A stretch of DNA of 64,000 nucleotides from an uncultured Balneolaceae bacterium (GCA_913057825.1 CAJXOW010000009.1:1-64000), one strand, 5' to 3'. Shown: positions 8,148 through 16,614, counted from the stretch's first letter. Translations and numbers: made by a program. Notes: generated by a model not told the origin, from the letters alone.

Positions 8148-8879
8148 ATGCCGCGCTATAAGCTCTGGGTTGAATACGAGGGGACCAACTATCACGGGTG
8201 GCAGATCCAGCCCGACCAGCCGACCATTCAGGGGGAACTGGAAAAAGCCTTTCAGCAGATCAGCCGGGAGGAAGTAAGAGTTCATGGCCAAGGACGGACC
8301 GACCAGGGGGTTCATGCCTTTGAGCAGATCGCCCATGTGGATTTAAAGGAGGAAGTAGATATCCCCCGGTTTCAATATGGGATTAACGGCGTTTTGCCCG
8401 CCGATATAGCCGTGTGGCGAATGGAGGTGTCTGCAGACGATTTTCATGCCCGCTTTGATGCGACGGCCCGTCAATATGCCTATTTTTACACCAGAAGATA
8501 CCATCCTTTGTATCGACGGACCACTGAGAAGGTTTTGCAAGATGTTGATATAAATTTGTTAAACCAATGCGCCGAATGGGTTGCAGGGAGGCACGATTTT
8601 GAAAGTTTTACAAAAACCAGTGACGAGCAACCTTCGGCCGTTTGCGACGTGGCACTATCGGAGTGGAAGGAAGTTGAAGAATTTTTGGTGTACCGGATTC
8701 GAGCCAACAGGTTTGTACGGCATTTGGTCCGCCGACTTGTCGGCACCATGATGCGAGTGGCTACCGGGCGTAGAGAAGTCGGTGAATTTAAGCAAATGCT
8801 GGAGCAACCCGACCCCGGGGAAGGAGGATATACGGCCTCCCCGAAAGGATTAATTTTAGAAAAAGTGAATTATGACTAA
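8148..8879 (+). CDS. truA: tRNA pseudouridine(38-40) synthase TruA
   Basis: A 243-residue pseudouridine synthase that modifies uridines 38-40 in the anticodon arm of tRNAs. The N-terminus MPRYKLWVEYEGTNYHGWQ is typical. The catalytic aspartate is Asp52 in GRTDQGVHA, and later motifs RFVRHLVRRLVG and the C-terminal SPKGLILEKVNY are present. A frame extension back to 8109 is possible, but its residues (VWRHRSRYPFDR) overlap the upstream gene and do not belong to the family. The ATG at 8148 is therefore chosen. The gene is followed by the tRNA-Asn locus. Confidence 0.95.
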   Translation: MPRYKLWVEYEGTNYHGWQIQPDQPTIQGELEKAFQQISREEVRVHGQGRTDQGVHAFEQIAHVDLKEEVDIPRFQYGINGVLPADIAVWRMEVSADDFHARFDATARQYAYFYTRRYHPLYRRTTEKVLQDVDINLLNQCAEWVAGRHDFESFTKTSDEQPSAVCDVALSEWKEVEEFLVYRIRANRFVRHLVRRLVGTMMRVATGRREVGEFKQMLEQPDPGEGGYTASPKGLILEKVNYD

Positions 8880-8886
8880 AATTCGC

Positions 8887-8917
8887 TTGACGAAGTAAGC
8901 CCCAATCTCTATATTTG
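8887..8917 (+). promoter_or_regulatory. Candidate Bacteroidota-type promoter ahead of the tRNA locus
   Basis: TTGACG at 8887-8892 is followed 20 nt after its TTG by TATATTTG at 8910-8917, which fits the -33 TTG / -7 TAnnTTTG pattern of the phylum group. The nearest downstream features are the tRNA-Asn copies at 9050 and 9179. Confidence 0.45.
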
Positions 8918-9049
8918 TCTTTCTCATTTGGCGGGTGGGTCAGTAAATGAGTTTGAGTTTTTCAAATTCCTACATAATGAAGTTGTTGTTGACGCGTTAC
9001 AATTCCCGTCGATTGACATTTTGATGCTTTATATTCAAAGCTACTACAT

Positions 9050-9129
9050 TCCTCGGTAGCTCAGTGGCAGAGCAAGCGGCTGTTATCCCGACGGCTGTCG
9101 GGACGCTGGTTCGAATCCGGCCGTTGGCA
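9050..9129 (+). pseudogene. tRNA-Asn pseudogene with hairpin insertion
   Basis: The 5' half (TCCTCGG acceptor, D arm, start of anticodon arm with CTGTTA) and the T arm are identical or nearly so to the intact tRNA at 9179. The 3' side of the anticodon stem is replaced by a hairpin, TCCCGAC-GGCT-GTCGGGA. The 3' acceptor strand reads CGTTGGC instead of CCGAGGA and cannot pair. No CCA is encoded. The molecule cannot fold as a tRNA. Confidence 0.85.
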
Positions 9130-9178
9130 GAAAGAGGAAAAGGATAAGAAGAAGTTATTACTACATACGAGTTTACAT

Positions 9179-9253
9179 TCCTCGGTAGCTCAGTGGCAGA
9201 GCAAGCGGCTGTTAACCGCTGGGTCGCTGGTTCGAATCCGGCCCGAGGAGCCA
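9179..9253 (+). tRNA. tRNA-Asn (anticodon GTT)
   Basis: A full cloverleaf: acceptor TCCTCGG pairs with CCGAGGA, D arm GCTC/GAGC, anticodon stem AGCGG/CCGCT with loop CTGTTAA (anticodon GTT), T arm GCTGG-TTCGAAT-CCGGC, discriminator G, and an encoded CCA at 9251-9253. A strong terminator follows at once. Confidence 0.96.
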
Positions 9254-9255
9254 AA

Positions 9256-9289
9256 AAGGCCTCCTGATATATGTCAGGAGGCCTTTTCT
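9256..9289 (+). terminator. Intrinsic terminator after tRNA-Asn
   Basis: A perfect 12-bp stem, AAGGCCTCCTGA with TCAGGAGGCCTT, around a 6-nt loop, followed by TTCTT. It begins 3 bp after the CCA end. Confidence 0.9.
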
Positions 9290-9312
9290 TATATATAAAA
9301 GGTAAATAATTG

Positions 9313-9579
9313 ATGTATTACCTATACATATTAAAATCACAGCAAAAAGAAACTTATTACATCGGGTGTTCTGACGATCCGGCTCGCCGTTGTTACTTCC
9401 ATAATAACGATAGTAAAGGATATACTCTTAAGTATCGCCCTTGGCAACTTGTTTATACTCAATCATTTAGTACTATTGAAGAAGCGTTAGCTGCTGAAAA
9501 GATTGTCAAGAATTGGAAGAGTAAGAAAATGACAAATTATCTTGTTAAGGGGATAGTGGAGATTGGAGAATATTTGTAA
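9313..9579 (+). CDS. GIY-YIG nuclease family protein
   Basis: An 88-residue single-domain protein of the UPF0213/YhbQ-like GIY-YIG group. The domain starts YYLYILKSQQKETYYIG, giving the GIY and YIG equivalents as LYIL and YYIG. The catalytic arginine region DPARRCYFHN and the distal acidic residue in EEALAAEKIVKNWKS are present. Family members are putative DNA endonucleases; small ones are often found beside tRNA and rRNA genes in Bacteroidota. The ATG at 9313 is used; a TTG one codon earlier is possible. Base composition is more AT-rich than the neighbours. It lies between an intact tRNA-Asn and a decayed tRNA copy. Confidence 0.85.
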   Translation: MYYLYILKSQQKETYYIGCSDDPARRCYFHNNDSKGYTLKYRPWQLVYTQSFSTIEEALAAEKIVKNWKSKKMTNYLVKGIVEIGEYL

Positions 9580-9589
9580 ATAAAGGTCG

Positions 9590-9665
9590 ACAGAACAAGC
9601 GACAGCTGTCGGGACGCTCCGGGGAGCTCTATGAGGCTTTCTGACTTTTGCCGGGTGGCCTTTTT
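9590..9665 (+). pseudogene. Decayed third copy of the tRNA-Asn and terminator unit
   Basis: The segment AGAACAAGCGACAGCTGTCG followed by GGACGCT matches the middle of the tRNA pseudogene at 9050, including the inserted hairpin. Next comes CCGGGGAGC, then a degraded relative of the terminator (GAGGCTTTCTGAC, GGGTGGCCTTTTT). The order tRNA-like 3' part, then terminator-like part, is the same as at 9179-9289, so this looks like an eroded duplicate. Confidence 0.55.
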
Positions 9666-9823
9666 ATTACCCTTATCTACAGTTTCATTTTATCGGAACG
9701 CAGATATCACTTCAAACCTCCTGTTTAATTATAGACCGGAAAGGAATAAGCGAAGGTCAGAATAAGTGAGATCTTCTCTTGTTTTGCCGTTTCTCTAACC
9801 TATCCCATGGAAAATCAGGTTTG

Positions 9824-10471
9824 TTATCCTTTTACCGCTTCAATACGGCGAAAAATTCCGCCATACGCCCGTTTTTCTACGGTCTCGATCTGCCAGCCGG
9901 CACGGCGAACATTCTCCACCGTCCGGCGGGCAATATGAACGCCCAACAAGTAATGAATGGGGGCGTCAAGACGTTTCATAACAGCGGCGGTCAAGCGATT
10001 ATGAGAAAGCATGTGCTCCAGCAGGTGGAGTCGTCCCCCGGGTTTGGTTACCCGAAAAGCCTCTTTTAATCCCTTTATCGGTCGGGGGACCGAACAAAAG
10101 ACAAAGGTAGATATCACGTTGTCAAACACCTCGTCCGAAAAATTCAGATGTTCGGCGTCCATTTCCGAGAACTTAACCTGTTCAGGGTTATACCGGTCTG
10201 CATTTCGGCGGGCCCTTTTCAACATTGCGGGAGAAAGATCGATTCCCGTAACATGGATATCGTCAGGATAGTAGGGGATGTTTTTCCCGGTGCCCACTCC
10301 GATCTCCAACACATCCGGTCCTTCTGCCGATTGCCAGAGTTCATGTCTCCATTTTTTGAAAAGCAGCTGCTCGATTGGCCATTCCATGAAATCGTATACG
10401 TTGGCAATGGCATCGTAACGACTGCGGGTGTGTTCGGTTTGGTCGGGGATGTCTTTCATATCTTCATCCAA
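9824..10471 (-). CDS. Class I SAM-dependent methyltransferase (UbiE/PmtA-like)
   Basis: A 215-residue protein with a Methyltransf_11-type Rossmann fold. Motif I is VLEIGVGTGKN near residue 46, the acidic residue closing strand 2 is in VTGIDLSPAML, motif II is FDNVISTFVFCSV near 115, and motif III is VTKPGGRLHLLEHM. It resembles the phosphatidylethanolamine N-methyltransferase/UbiE group, but the sequence does not fix the substrate. A small SHOCT protein gene lies 57 bp upstream on the same strand, perhaps in one transcript. No membrane segment is visible. Confidence 0.8.
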   Translation of the reverse strand: MDEDMKDIPDQTEHTRSRYDAIANVYDFMEWPIEQLLFKKWRHELWQSAEGPDVLEIGVGTGKNIPYYPDDIHVTGIDLSPAMLKRARRNADRYNPEQVKFSEMDAEHLNFSDEVFDNVISTFVFCSVPRPIKGLKEAFRVTKPGGRLHLLEHMLSHNRLTAAVMKRLDAPIHYLLGVHIARRTVENVRRAGWQIETVEKRAYGGIFRRIEAVKG

Positions 10472-10528
10472 TTGGAATCTCGATTAAGTGAATTCTTGGA
10501 AATATAAGGAAACAGTTCCGACATTGGG

Positions 10529-10735
10529 TCAGTCTGAATGCTTCAGGATATGTTTTCGCTCCTCAAATTCCTCATTTCCAATGTCGCCCCGGGCATATCG
10601 TTCGTTAAGGATGTCCAGCGCATTTCTATTCGCATTCCCTCGATTATTGATAGACCAACCATACGATGATGGAGATGCCATCTTAATCAGGGCCATTATA
10701 CCTACAAATAAAATAATCCAGACTAACATCATCAT
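10529..10735 (-). CDS. Small membrane protein with SHOCT domain
   Basis: A 68-residue protein with an N-terminal transmembrane segment (residues 2-18) and a C-terminal SHOCT helix pair (ALDILNERYARGDIGNEEFEERKHIL). The start is well supported by a Shine-Dalgarno GAGGTGA 4 nt before the ATG, one of the clearest in the window. SHOCT proteins of this form often sit with metal-response or envelope genes; here the downstream neighbour is a methyltransferase. No function can be assigned. Confidence 0.8.
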   Translation of the reverse strand: MMMLVWIILFVGIMALIKMASPSSYGWSINNRGNANRNALDILNERYARGDIGNEEFEERKHILKHSD

Positions 10736-10739
10736 ACGG

Positions 10740-11484
10740 TCACCTCGTATATTTATGCGTTTAATATTAGACTTTGTCGATTACCTTTTGCAGGTTATCG
10801 CGAACCTATTCAAAAGATTGTCCGGTCGTTTTTGAGGTAAAGTAAGTCGCAATATGTTGGTTTGATGTGTGAGAAAACGAGCTAGCTTCCCGTGTAGAAT
10901 CATACAACTAGATTACTAATTGATAATATAATGCTGTTCGCTTAAATTAAGCTTAAACTTGGCGAAGGGCGGGGCGGACTTTCACACATCTGCTTCGAAA
11001 AACAAAATACCGTTAAAAACATCAATATAGGAACCGTTTTTAGCCGCCTCGAGCGGTCGAGGTGAAAATAATATGCCAAATCGCAGCAAAACTTTTTTAA
11101 ACCTCTCATTTCGTTATATCTCGGACGGTTTTGTATCATTAACGGAATAATCTTACCCAATTAAATCAGGCAAAATCATTTCATTTTCGGATGGGGTGTT
11201 ATTAGAATGGGAGGGCCTCCTAATTACCTAAACGTCGAATTTATCGAGTCAGATGTAGGAATGAATGCAATGTGAATTGTTACAATATTGATACTAACTG
11301 TAGGTAGGGGGATGAAGTATAGATTGATTTATAGAGTAATATATTGAAAGGCAAAAATACAACAACCCAACACAATCTATAGCCGGTTCTATCATTCATC
11401 AGGGTAAGACGCTTCACTTCAAGCAAACCCGCCTGTTCAGTCCAAGTATTATGCACGGAACAGGTTCGAGAAAGAATCAACCAG
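10740..11484. other. Long intergenic region without recognised genes
   Basis: About 745 bp, AT-rich. The only frames are short and lack protein-like signals. A small palindrome GCTTAAATTAAGC lies at 10940-10952. I see no repeat of families A, B or H here. Confidence 0.4.
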
Positions 11485-13728
11485 TTAATGAAATTGGTTA
11501 TTTCCGCCGGTAAGTTTACGCAGAAGTGCCTGACGAATAGTACGGGGTTTGTATTGGCGATTTCGTATAATGAGTACGGTGCCCGGATGGGAGGCTCCTA
11601 TTGTTTCGGGAATGGATCCAAATACAGCCTGGGTTACTTTGGTACTTCGCGTAGCTCCGACGCATACCGTGTCGAAATCCTGGATGGATTGCAGCAACAG
11701 TTGTCGTACGTTTTTTCCCACTTTCACAAGGCTTTGATACGATCCCTCCGGGATTTCGTAATTGTCAGCCATGTCCGTAATTGCTTGCTGCCCGGCTTCT
11801 TGAGCCGCTTTTTCACCTTCCTCGCCGGGCACTTGCACGTTCAAAAAGCTCAGTGTGGATCCGGGATTGAGCTGGGTCAGCTGGTAGCCCCGTTGCATCG
11901 CCAGCCCGGCGTTTGGTCCGGTGCCGACCAGTACAACAATATCTTTAGTAGGGTCTTTACCAGGCTTGACCAGCGTTACCTCACAGGGTGCCTCCCGGGC
12001 TAAGGTATCAAGATTACTGCCAAGGAAAAATCGGCCACGGCCTCGTTTGCCACTCCATCCCAGAACTAAATGTTTAGCATCTTCTTCTTGCACGACATTA
12101 AGAATTGCTTTGGCTGCGTTGCGTCCCAAGATAGCGCGAGGACGTAGTCGAACATCCGATTGTCGGGCTGCTTCCCGGGCATTTTGAAGCAGCGATTGCT
12201 GCATCTTGATACGCTCTTCCTCAAAAGTTAGCTCTTGATCCAATGCTGTCTGAGATGGGACTTCAATCGCATTAACAGCCACCAGTTCGGCATTCTCGTA
12301 TTGTTTGCCGATCATGGTGCCGGTGTGAATAAGCTGTTTTTCCGTGGCCGGATTCGCCAATGCCACTACTATACGGTCAGGAAGCTCTTTTTCCTCTAAT
12401 TCTTCAGCTTGTGGTGCAATAGCTTCTCCAATAAGGCTTGGTTTCTCTACTTTTCCGCGTGAATAGAATAGATACCAGAGTACGCCAATACCTATTAATC
12501 CTCCGCCTGCCAACAACACCACCGGACGCATGCGAAACATAATCACCAGGCAACCGAGGGCTCCGATAATCGGGACCGTCGGATACAAACCGGGAGGCAG
12601 TTTAAAATCAGGTTCGTATTCGTCCGGCTGGGCCCGGCGCATCACAATAACAGCTACATGTACCAGCGTATAGGTGAGTAGATAGGTGAAACTGGCTACA
12701 TCCGCCAATGTCTCCAAGCCGGTACCAAATCCTATCAACAGCAGGATTACGCCGCCGGTCACCAAAATAGCCCGGTAGGGCGTACGGTAGGTAGAATGAA
12801 TTTGATTAAGCCAGTTTGTCAATACTTTGTCACGCCCCATGGCGAAGTTTACCCGGGCGGCTGACAGTATGGAGGCGTTTGCACTGGAAACCGTCGCCAA
12901 CAGGGCTCCGACTACCATAAGTAAGGCTCCGATAGTCCCCATATATTGAGCTGCCGTCTCCGCCACCGGAATTTTGGAGGCTACCAGTTCCGGCACGGGG
13001 AGAACACCCGTAGCTACCAATATGACCAATACATAAAGCAGCATGGGCGTTAATACCGAGGCAATCATCGATAGGGGAAGGTTTCGCCCCGGATTTTTGA
13101 TCTCCTCGGCGCTGGTAGCAATGACTTCAAAGCCGATAAAGGAGACGTACACAGTGGCTGCTGTGGCCGCTACCGCTCCCCAACCTTTTGGATTAAACGG
13201 GCGCAGCACGTCCCATTGGATTTCAAATATCCCAAACACGATAAAAACGATAATGCTGGCAAGCAGCAGGATGACAATGATGTTCTGCAGGTTGCCGGTC
13301 TCTTTCACCCCCCGGTAATTGATCCACACCAACAGGGCGGCCATCAGCAGCGCCGATCCGATCACCGGCACTTGCGGGGAAAAGTAGGTCAGATACTGAC
13401 CAAATCCCAACATATAGAAAGCCGAGGCAAACATAAGCCCGGACCACATCCCCCAACCGACAATACTGCCGAAAAAACCCCCCATGGCTGTATTTACATA
13501 ATAATAGCTGCCCCCGGCTTTCGGCATACCGGTAGCCAGTTCCGACAACGAAAGAGCCGCCAAAAGGGATACGACGCCCCCGATTACAAAGGATATCATA
13601 CTGGCCGGTCCTGCATTCGCCACGGCAATGCTGGGAAGTACAAATATCCCGGCACCTATCATTGTGCCCACGCCCATGGTGTAGGCTTCCAAAAAGCCAA
13701 GATCACGCGCCAGTTCCTGATCAGCCAT
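11485..13728 (-). CDS. APC-family amino acid transporter fused to two universal stress domains
   Basis: A 747-residue protein. Residues about 10-430 form an amino acid/polyamine/organocation permease with about 12 membrane segments. It has the first-helix substrate motif VGTMIGAGIFVLP near residue 19 and the conserved ELATGMPKAGGSYYYV near 62. Residues about 455-600 and 610-740 are two UspA-like cytoplasmic domains. The first keeps the nucleotide-type glycine pattern LGWSGKRGRGRFFLGS. Fusion of a permease to paired USP domains is a known architecture; the USP part is thought to sense nucleotide or energy state. The transported amino acid cannot be told. The gene stands alone, divergent from 13944. 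Confidence 0.9.
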   Translation of the reverse strand: MADQELARDLGFLEAYTMGVGTMIGAGIFVLPSIAVANAGPASMISFVIGGVVSLLAALSLSELATGMPKAGGSYYYVNTAMGGFFGSIVGWGMWSGLMFASAFYMLGFGQYLTYFSPQVPVIGSALLMAALLVWINYRGVKETGNLQNIIVILLLASIIVFIVFGIFEIQWDVLRPFNPKGWGAVAATAATVYVSFIGFEVIATSAEEIKNPGRNLPLSMIASVLTPMLLYVLVILVATGVLPVPELVASKIPVAETAAQYMGTIGALLMVVGALLATVSSANASILSAARVNFAMGRDKVLTNWLNQIHSTYRTPYRAILVTGGVILLLIGFGTGLETLADVASFTYLLTYTLVHVAVIVMRRAQPDEYEPDFKLPPGLYPTVPIIGALGCLVIMFRMRPVVLLAGGGLIGIGVLWYLFYSRGKVEKPSLIGEAIAPQAEELEEKELPDRIVVALANPATEKQLIHTGTMIGKQYENAELVAVNAIEVPSQTALDQELTFEEERIKMQQSLLQNAREAARQSDVRLRPRAILGRNAAKAILNVVQEEDAKHLVLGWSGKRGRGRFFLGSNLDTLAREAPCEVTLVKPGKDPTKDIVVLVGTGPNAGLAMQRGYQLTQLNPGSTLSFLNVQVPGEEGEKAAQEAGQQAITDMADNYEIPEGSYQSLVKVGKNVRQLLLQSIQDFDTVCVGATRSTKVTQAVFGSIPETIGASHPGTVLIIRNRQYKPRTIRQALLRKLTGGNNQFH

Positions 13729-13943
13729 ACATAATTTTTTGATGTTATTTTGTAAACGCGTGTAATTTGAGTATGAATTGGTAAAAAGACAAACTATTTA
13801 TGCCGTGATCTTGTCAAACACCCCGGCGCGTTCCGTTCCCCGGGTGCCATTTTCTTTTTATTGCAATAACCAGCCGTAGTAAAATATTTTATTTTCCCTC
13901 ATTTTGTTTGTAATCTGAGACATAACAATCAACCGATAACCGT

Positions 13944-14318
13944 ATGGGAAAGCGACAAATACCCGCCCAACATGACCGTCTTGTTTCGTATCTAGCCGGA
14001 TATCTGCGCATGGAAGGCTATGAAGAAATCTGTGCTGATATCGACGGATATGAGAAACCTATGTGGGTGCCAATCCGAAAGACCGGTAAATCGGAGACTC
14101 CCGATTTGACATGCTATAAGAAACAGTTCCACGTGTTCGAGGTAGAAACCGAAGACTCCATTGTGGATCGTCATACGTCTGAGGAGTGGCGCTTGTTTGC
14201 CAGCTACGCCCAAGAGGAGGGGGGCACGTTCTGGGTGGCGGTTCCTCAAGGGTGCGAAGAACAAGCCCGGGAGCAGATCAAAAAAATGGAGATTGAGGCC
14301 TGGGTATGGAGTATATAA
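13944..14318 (+). CDS. Small protein with PD-(D/E)xK nuclease-like core
   Basis: A 124-residue protein of no family I can name. The central segment ETPDLTCYKKQFHVFEVETE (residues about 51-70) has the spacing of a PD-(D/E)xK nuclease core: PD, then a strand, then EVET in place of ExK. The surrounding alpha-beta pattern (DRLVSYLAGYLRMEGY before; SEEWRLFASYAQEEGGTFWVAVP after) fits that fold. The lysine of ExK is replaced by threonine, so activity is uncertain. The gene is isolated; the next gene (14327-14530) is convergent, 8 bp away. Possible roles include DNA binding or a restriction-like remnant. Confidence 0.55.
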   Translation: MGKRQIPAQHDRLVSYLAGYLRMEGYEEICADIDGYEKPMWVPIRKTGKSETPDLTCYKKQFHVFEVETEDSIVDRHTSEEWRLFASYAQEEGGTFWVAVPQGCEEQAREQIKKMEIEAWVWSI

Positions 14319-14326
14319 GAGTGGAT

Positions 14327-14530
14327 TTATTTTTGATCAGCCATTCTATGGTCCACTTGTTGCTTCAGTTTATCTACTGCTTCTTCCTCGCTACCAGCCA
14401 CGACTGATATCGTATCTACAAAATTGCCGTCCTGACACTTGGCCTCTCCATGAAAAGTTACAAGCGTGCCTTTTAAATTGTCTTCATCAACCAACAGCGT
14501 ATAACCTTTGTAACTGCCGCAGTCTTTCAT
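14327..14530 (-). CDS. Small hypothetical protein
   Basis: A 67-residue acidic protein, MKDCGSYKGYTLLVDEDN at the start, ending in a helix EEEAVDKLKQQVDHRM. The beta-strand then helix layout and the YKGY..VDEDN start loosely recall HicB-like antitoxin domains, but the resemblance is weak. No toxin partner is adjacent. It could also be a chance frame, though composition looks protein-like. Confidence 0.45.
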   Translation of the reverse strand: MKDCGSYKGYTLLVDEDNLKGTLVTFHGEAKCQDGNFVDTISVVAGSEEEAVDKLKQQVDHRMADQK

Positions 14531-14894
14531 TGGTTTGTAGTTACAAAATTATATCAAATAATGATTGCAATATTTGTATGATCTAGATAAAAATGTATGA
14601 AATAAATGTAACGAATGATAGGCCCATAATTAATATTTATTTACCGGCTATAATTCTTCCTCCTTATCTCCGTATCCTCCATTGTAAGTCCAAACATGCC
14701 GTTATAGCAGGTTTTCGGGAATCTTTATACGAAAAATCGAATAAAGCGGCGGTTTAAGGACAAAAGAGAGAGGATGATTCAGTCCAAGTTCGTACTTCTT
14801 GATGGACATCCAATTGGCTTAGCTCTGTGGGTTGTTAAAAGTATTAACGGCGATTTTGAAGGGGAATGTTGGATGTTAATACATATAGTTTTAT
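14531..14894. other. Intergenic region upstream of the arsR-like gene
   Basis: About 360 bp, AT-rich, with no coding frame I trust and no member of the repeat families. The 3' end holds the first of two matched operator sites. Confidence 0.4.
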
Positions 14895-14914
14895 ATTTCG
14901 ACAAATAAGAAAAT
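14895..14914 (+). promoter_or_regulatory. Candidate ArsR operator, site 1
   Basis: The 20-mer ATTTCGACAAATAAGAAAAT lies 3 bp before the ArsR-like start codon. It matches, at 18 of 20 positions, the reverse complement of the site before the permease gene at 15277. The half-sites are ATTTCG and an ATTTTC-like copy on the other strand. Confidence 0.65.
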
Positions 14915-14917
14915 AAT

Positions 14918-15262
14918 ATGAGACAGGTGACTAAAACATTCAAAGCACTTACGGATCGCAACCGGATCCGCATTGTAAAAATGCTCCAGGCCCATCCCTT
15001 ATGCGTATGCGAAATCACCGAAATTCTCGGTCTGGCAACATCCACGGTGTCCAAACATTTATCCATATTGCGGGATGCAGGTTTTATCACGTCGGAAAAG
15101 GACGGCAGGTGGGTGAATTATCGGCTGGTCGATGACAAGTCGAATACCTATGCAGGCGAATTATTAGGGCAATTTGAAACGTGGCTGGAAGAAGATCCGG
15201 TTATTCAATCGGATAAAAAACAGGCAAGCCGGGTAGATCGGGAAGCCATCTGCAGCAACTAA
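14918..15262 (+). CDS. ArsR-family metalloregulator
   Basis: A 114-residue winged-helix repressor. The recognition region is LATSTVSKHLSILRDAGFI at about residues 40-58, followed by the wing EKDGRWVNYRL. Cys29 and Cys31 in LCVCE sit at the start of the DNA-binding region, the position of the As(III)/Sb(III) site of classical ArsR (ELCVCDLC). A further Cys is four residues from the C-terminus. Metalloid binding would release it from DNA. It precedes a COG0701 permease and a thioredoxin-like protein, and a shared 20-bp site occurs ahead of this gene and of the permease, which suggests autoregulation and control of the permease. Confidence 0.88.
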   Translation: MRQVTKTFKALTDRNRIRIVKMLQAHPLCVCEITEILGLATSTVSKHLSILRDAGFITSEKDGRWVNYRLVDDKSNTYAGELLGQFETWLEEDPVIQSDKKQASRVDREAICSN

Positions 15263-15276
15263 TTTTTTTGATAATT

Positions 15277-15296
15277 ATTTCGTTATTTGTCGAAAT
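15277..15296 (-). promoter_or_regulatory. Candidate ArsR operator, site 2
   Basis: ATTTCG-N8-CGAAAT, a perfect 6-bp inverted repeat with centre TTATTTGT, 16 bp before the permease start. In reverse complement it is 18/20 identical to site 1 at 14895. Confidence 0.7.
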
Positions 15297-15312
15297 GTAA
15301 AATTATTACTTT

Positions 15313-16614
15313 ATGAATTGGAAGTCTGAATATAAGCATTTTGTCTGGATCGTTCTGTTTTTTCTGATCGCCTATTTCATGCCGCTGCAGGACGGACAGT
15401 TTCGAAAAAGCATCTATGATGCCCTGGCGTTAACCAAGTGGTATGCGCAGGAACATGTTATTCTTTGCCTGGTCCCGGCCTTTTATATTGCGGGTACCAT
15501 TGCGGTGTTTATCAGTCAAAATGCAGTCATTAAATATTTCGGAGCCGGAGCCAAAAAGTGGGTCTCCTATACGGTGGCATCGGTGTCGGGAACGATCCTG
15601 GCCGTTTGTTCCTGCACGGTATTACCATTGTTTTCCGGGATCCACAAACGCGGAGCCGGATTGGGGCCGGCAATTGCCTTTCTGTATTCGGGACCTGCGA
15701 TAAATATACTTGCTATTATCCTGACGGCCCGTGTACTCGGCTGGAAATTGGGCATAGCCCGGGTGGTCGGAGCCGTGATATTTGCCATTGTCATCGGGCT
15801 CGCCATGCACTACCTGTATCGGAGGGAAGAACGTGAAAAGGCTGCCTCCCAGTTTGCTACTGTGCCGGAAGACGAGGGACGTCCTTTCTGGCAAACCGTC
15901 TTTCATTTTGTGGTGTTGATTGCCATCCTTGTTTTTGCCACCTGGGCAGATCCCGGGCAAGAAGCCGGATTCATGGCTTTGATGTACCAATTCAAATGGC
16001 CGCTGACGATTTTGTCCGGGCTGTTGCTGGTCGGATCGCTTATCTATGTACTGGGCATCACTTGGTGGTTTGTAGTGGCCGGCGCGGGCGTCACGGCGTT
16101 GACAGGACTTGCTTTTCCGGGGTACCCGCAGCTTACTTTCTCGGTGGCCGCTATAGCCCTGGGCGTGGTGTTGTCAGTTTCTGACGGCGAGCCCGCCGAA
16201 TGGATGTCGGAAACCTGGGGCTTCACCAAACAGATCATGCCCCTGCTTGGGGCCGGCGTGTTGGTGGCCGGATTCCTGCTCGGCATGCCCGGCAGCGACG
16301 GGGGGATTATTCCCAACCGGTGGATCGAGAACCTGGTCGGTGGAAATTCGCTCGGAGCAAACTTTTTCGCGTCCATAGTCGGGGCGTTCATGTATTTCGC
16401 GACGCTGACTGAAATTCCGATTCTGCAGGGGTTGATCTCTAACGGTATGGGACAGGGACCTGCGCTGGCGCTGCTACTTTCAGGTCCGGCGGTATCATTG
16501 CCGAACCTGCTGGTAATCCGCAGCGTGATCGGAACCCGCAAGACCTTAGCTTTTCTTGTAATGGTCGTCGTAATGTCCACGATCAGCGGATTGGTATTTG
16601 GCACGTATTTCTAA
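15313..16614 (+). CDS. COG0701 permease, probable (organo)arsenical efflux pump
   Basis: A 433-residue polytopic protein of the COG0701/DUF318 permease family, which includes ArsP, the efflux permease for trivalent organoarsenicals. The family signature AVCSCTVLPLFSGI with its Cys-Ser-Cys is at about residues 98-111, and a matching pseudo-repeat occurs in the second half (ATLTEIPILQGLISNGMG near 360, then SGPAVSLPNLLVI). About ten membrane segments are visible, with a charged loop at about residues 172-195. Location between an ArsR-type regulator and a redox-active thioredoxin-like protein supports a metalloid role. The exact substrate is inference. Confidence 0.82.
   Translation: MNWKSEYKHFVWIVLFFLIAYFMPLQDGQFRKSIYDALALTKWYAQEHVILCLVPAFYIAGTIAVFISQNAVIKYFGAGAKKWVSYTVASVSGTILAVCSCTVLPLFSGIHKRGAGLGPAIAFLYSGPAINILAIILTARVLGWKLGIARVVGAVIFAIVIGLAMHYLYRREEREKAASQFATVPEDEGRPFWQTVFHFVVLIAILVFATWADPGQEAGFMALMYQFKWPLTILSGLLLVGSLIYVLGITWWFVVAGAGVTALTGLAFPGYPQLTFSVAAIALGVVLSVSDGEPAEWMSETWGFTKQIMPLLGAGVLVAGFLLGMPGSDGGIIPNRWIENLVGGNSLGANFFASIVGAFMYFATLTEIPILQGLISNGMGQGPALALLLSGPAVSLPNLLVIRSVIGTRKTLAFLVMVVVMSTISGLVFGTYF

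Noticed and set aside
8997-9254. Minus-strand frame across both tRNA-Asn copies (APRAGFEPATQRLTAACSATELP-type residues)
   Set aside because: It is the antisense of tRNA genes, a familiar false gene; its internal repeat simply reflects the two tRNA copies.
10942-11160. 72-codon minus-strand frame in the 10.7-11.5 kb gap
   Set aside because: No ribosome binding site, no domain, low-complexity tail; probably chance.
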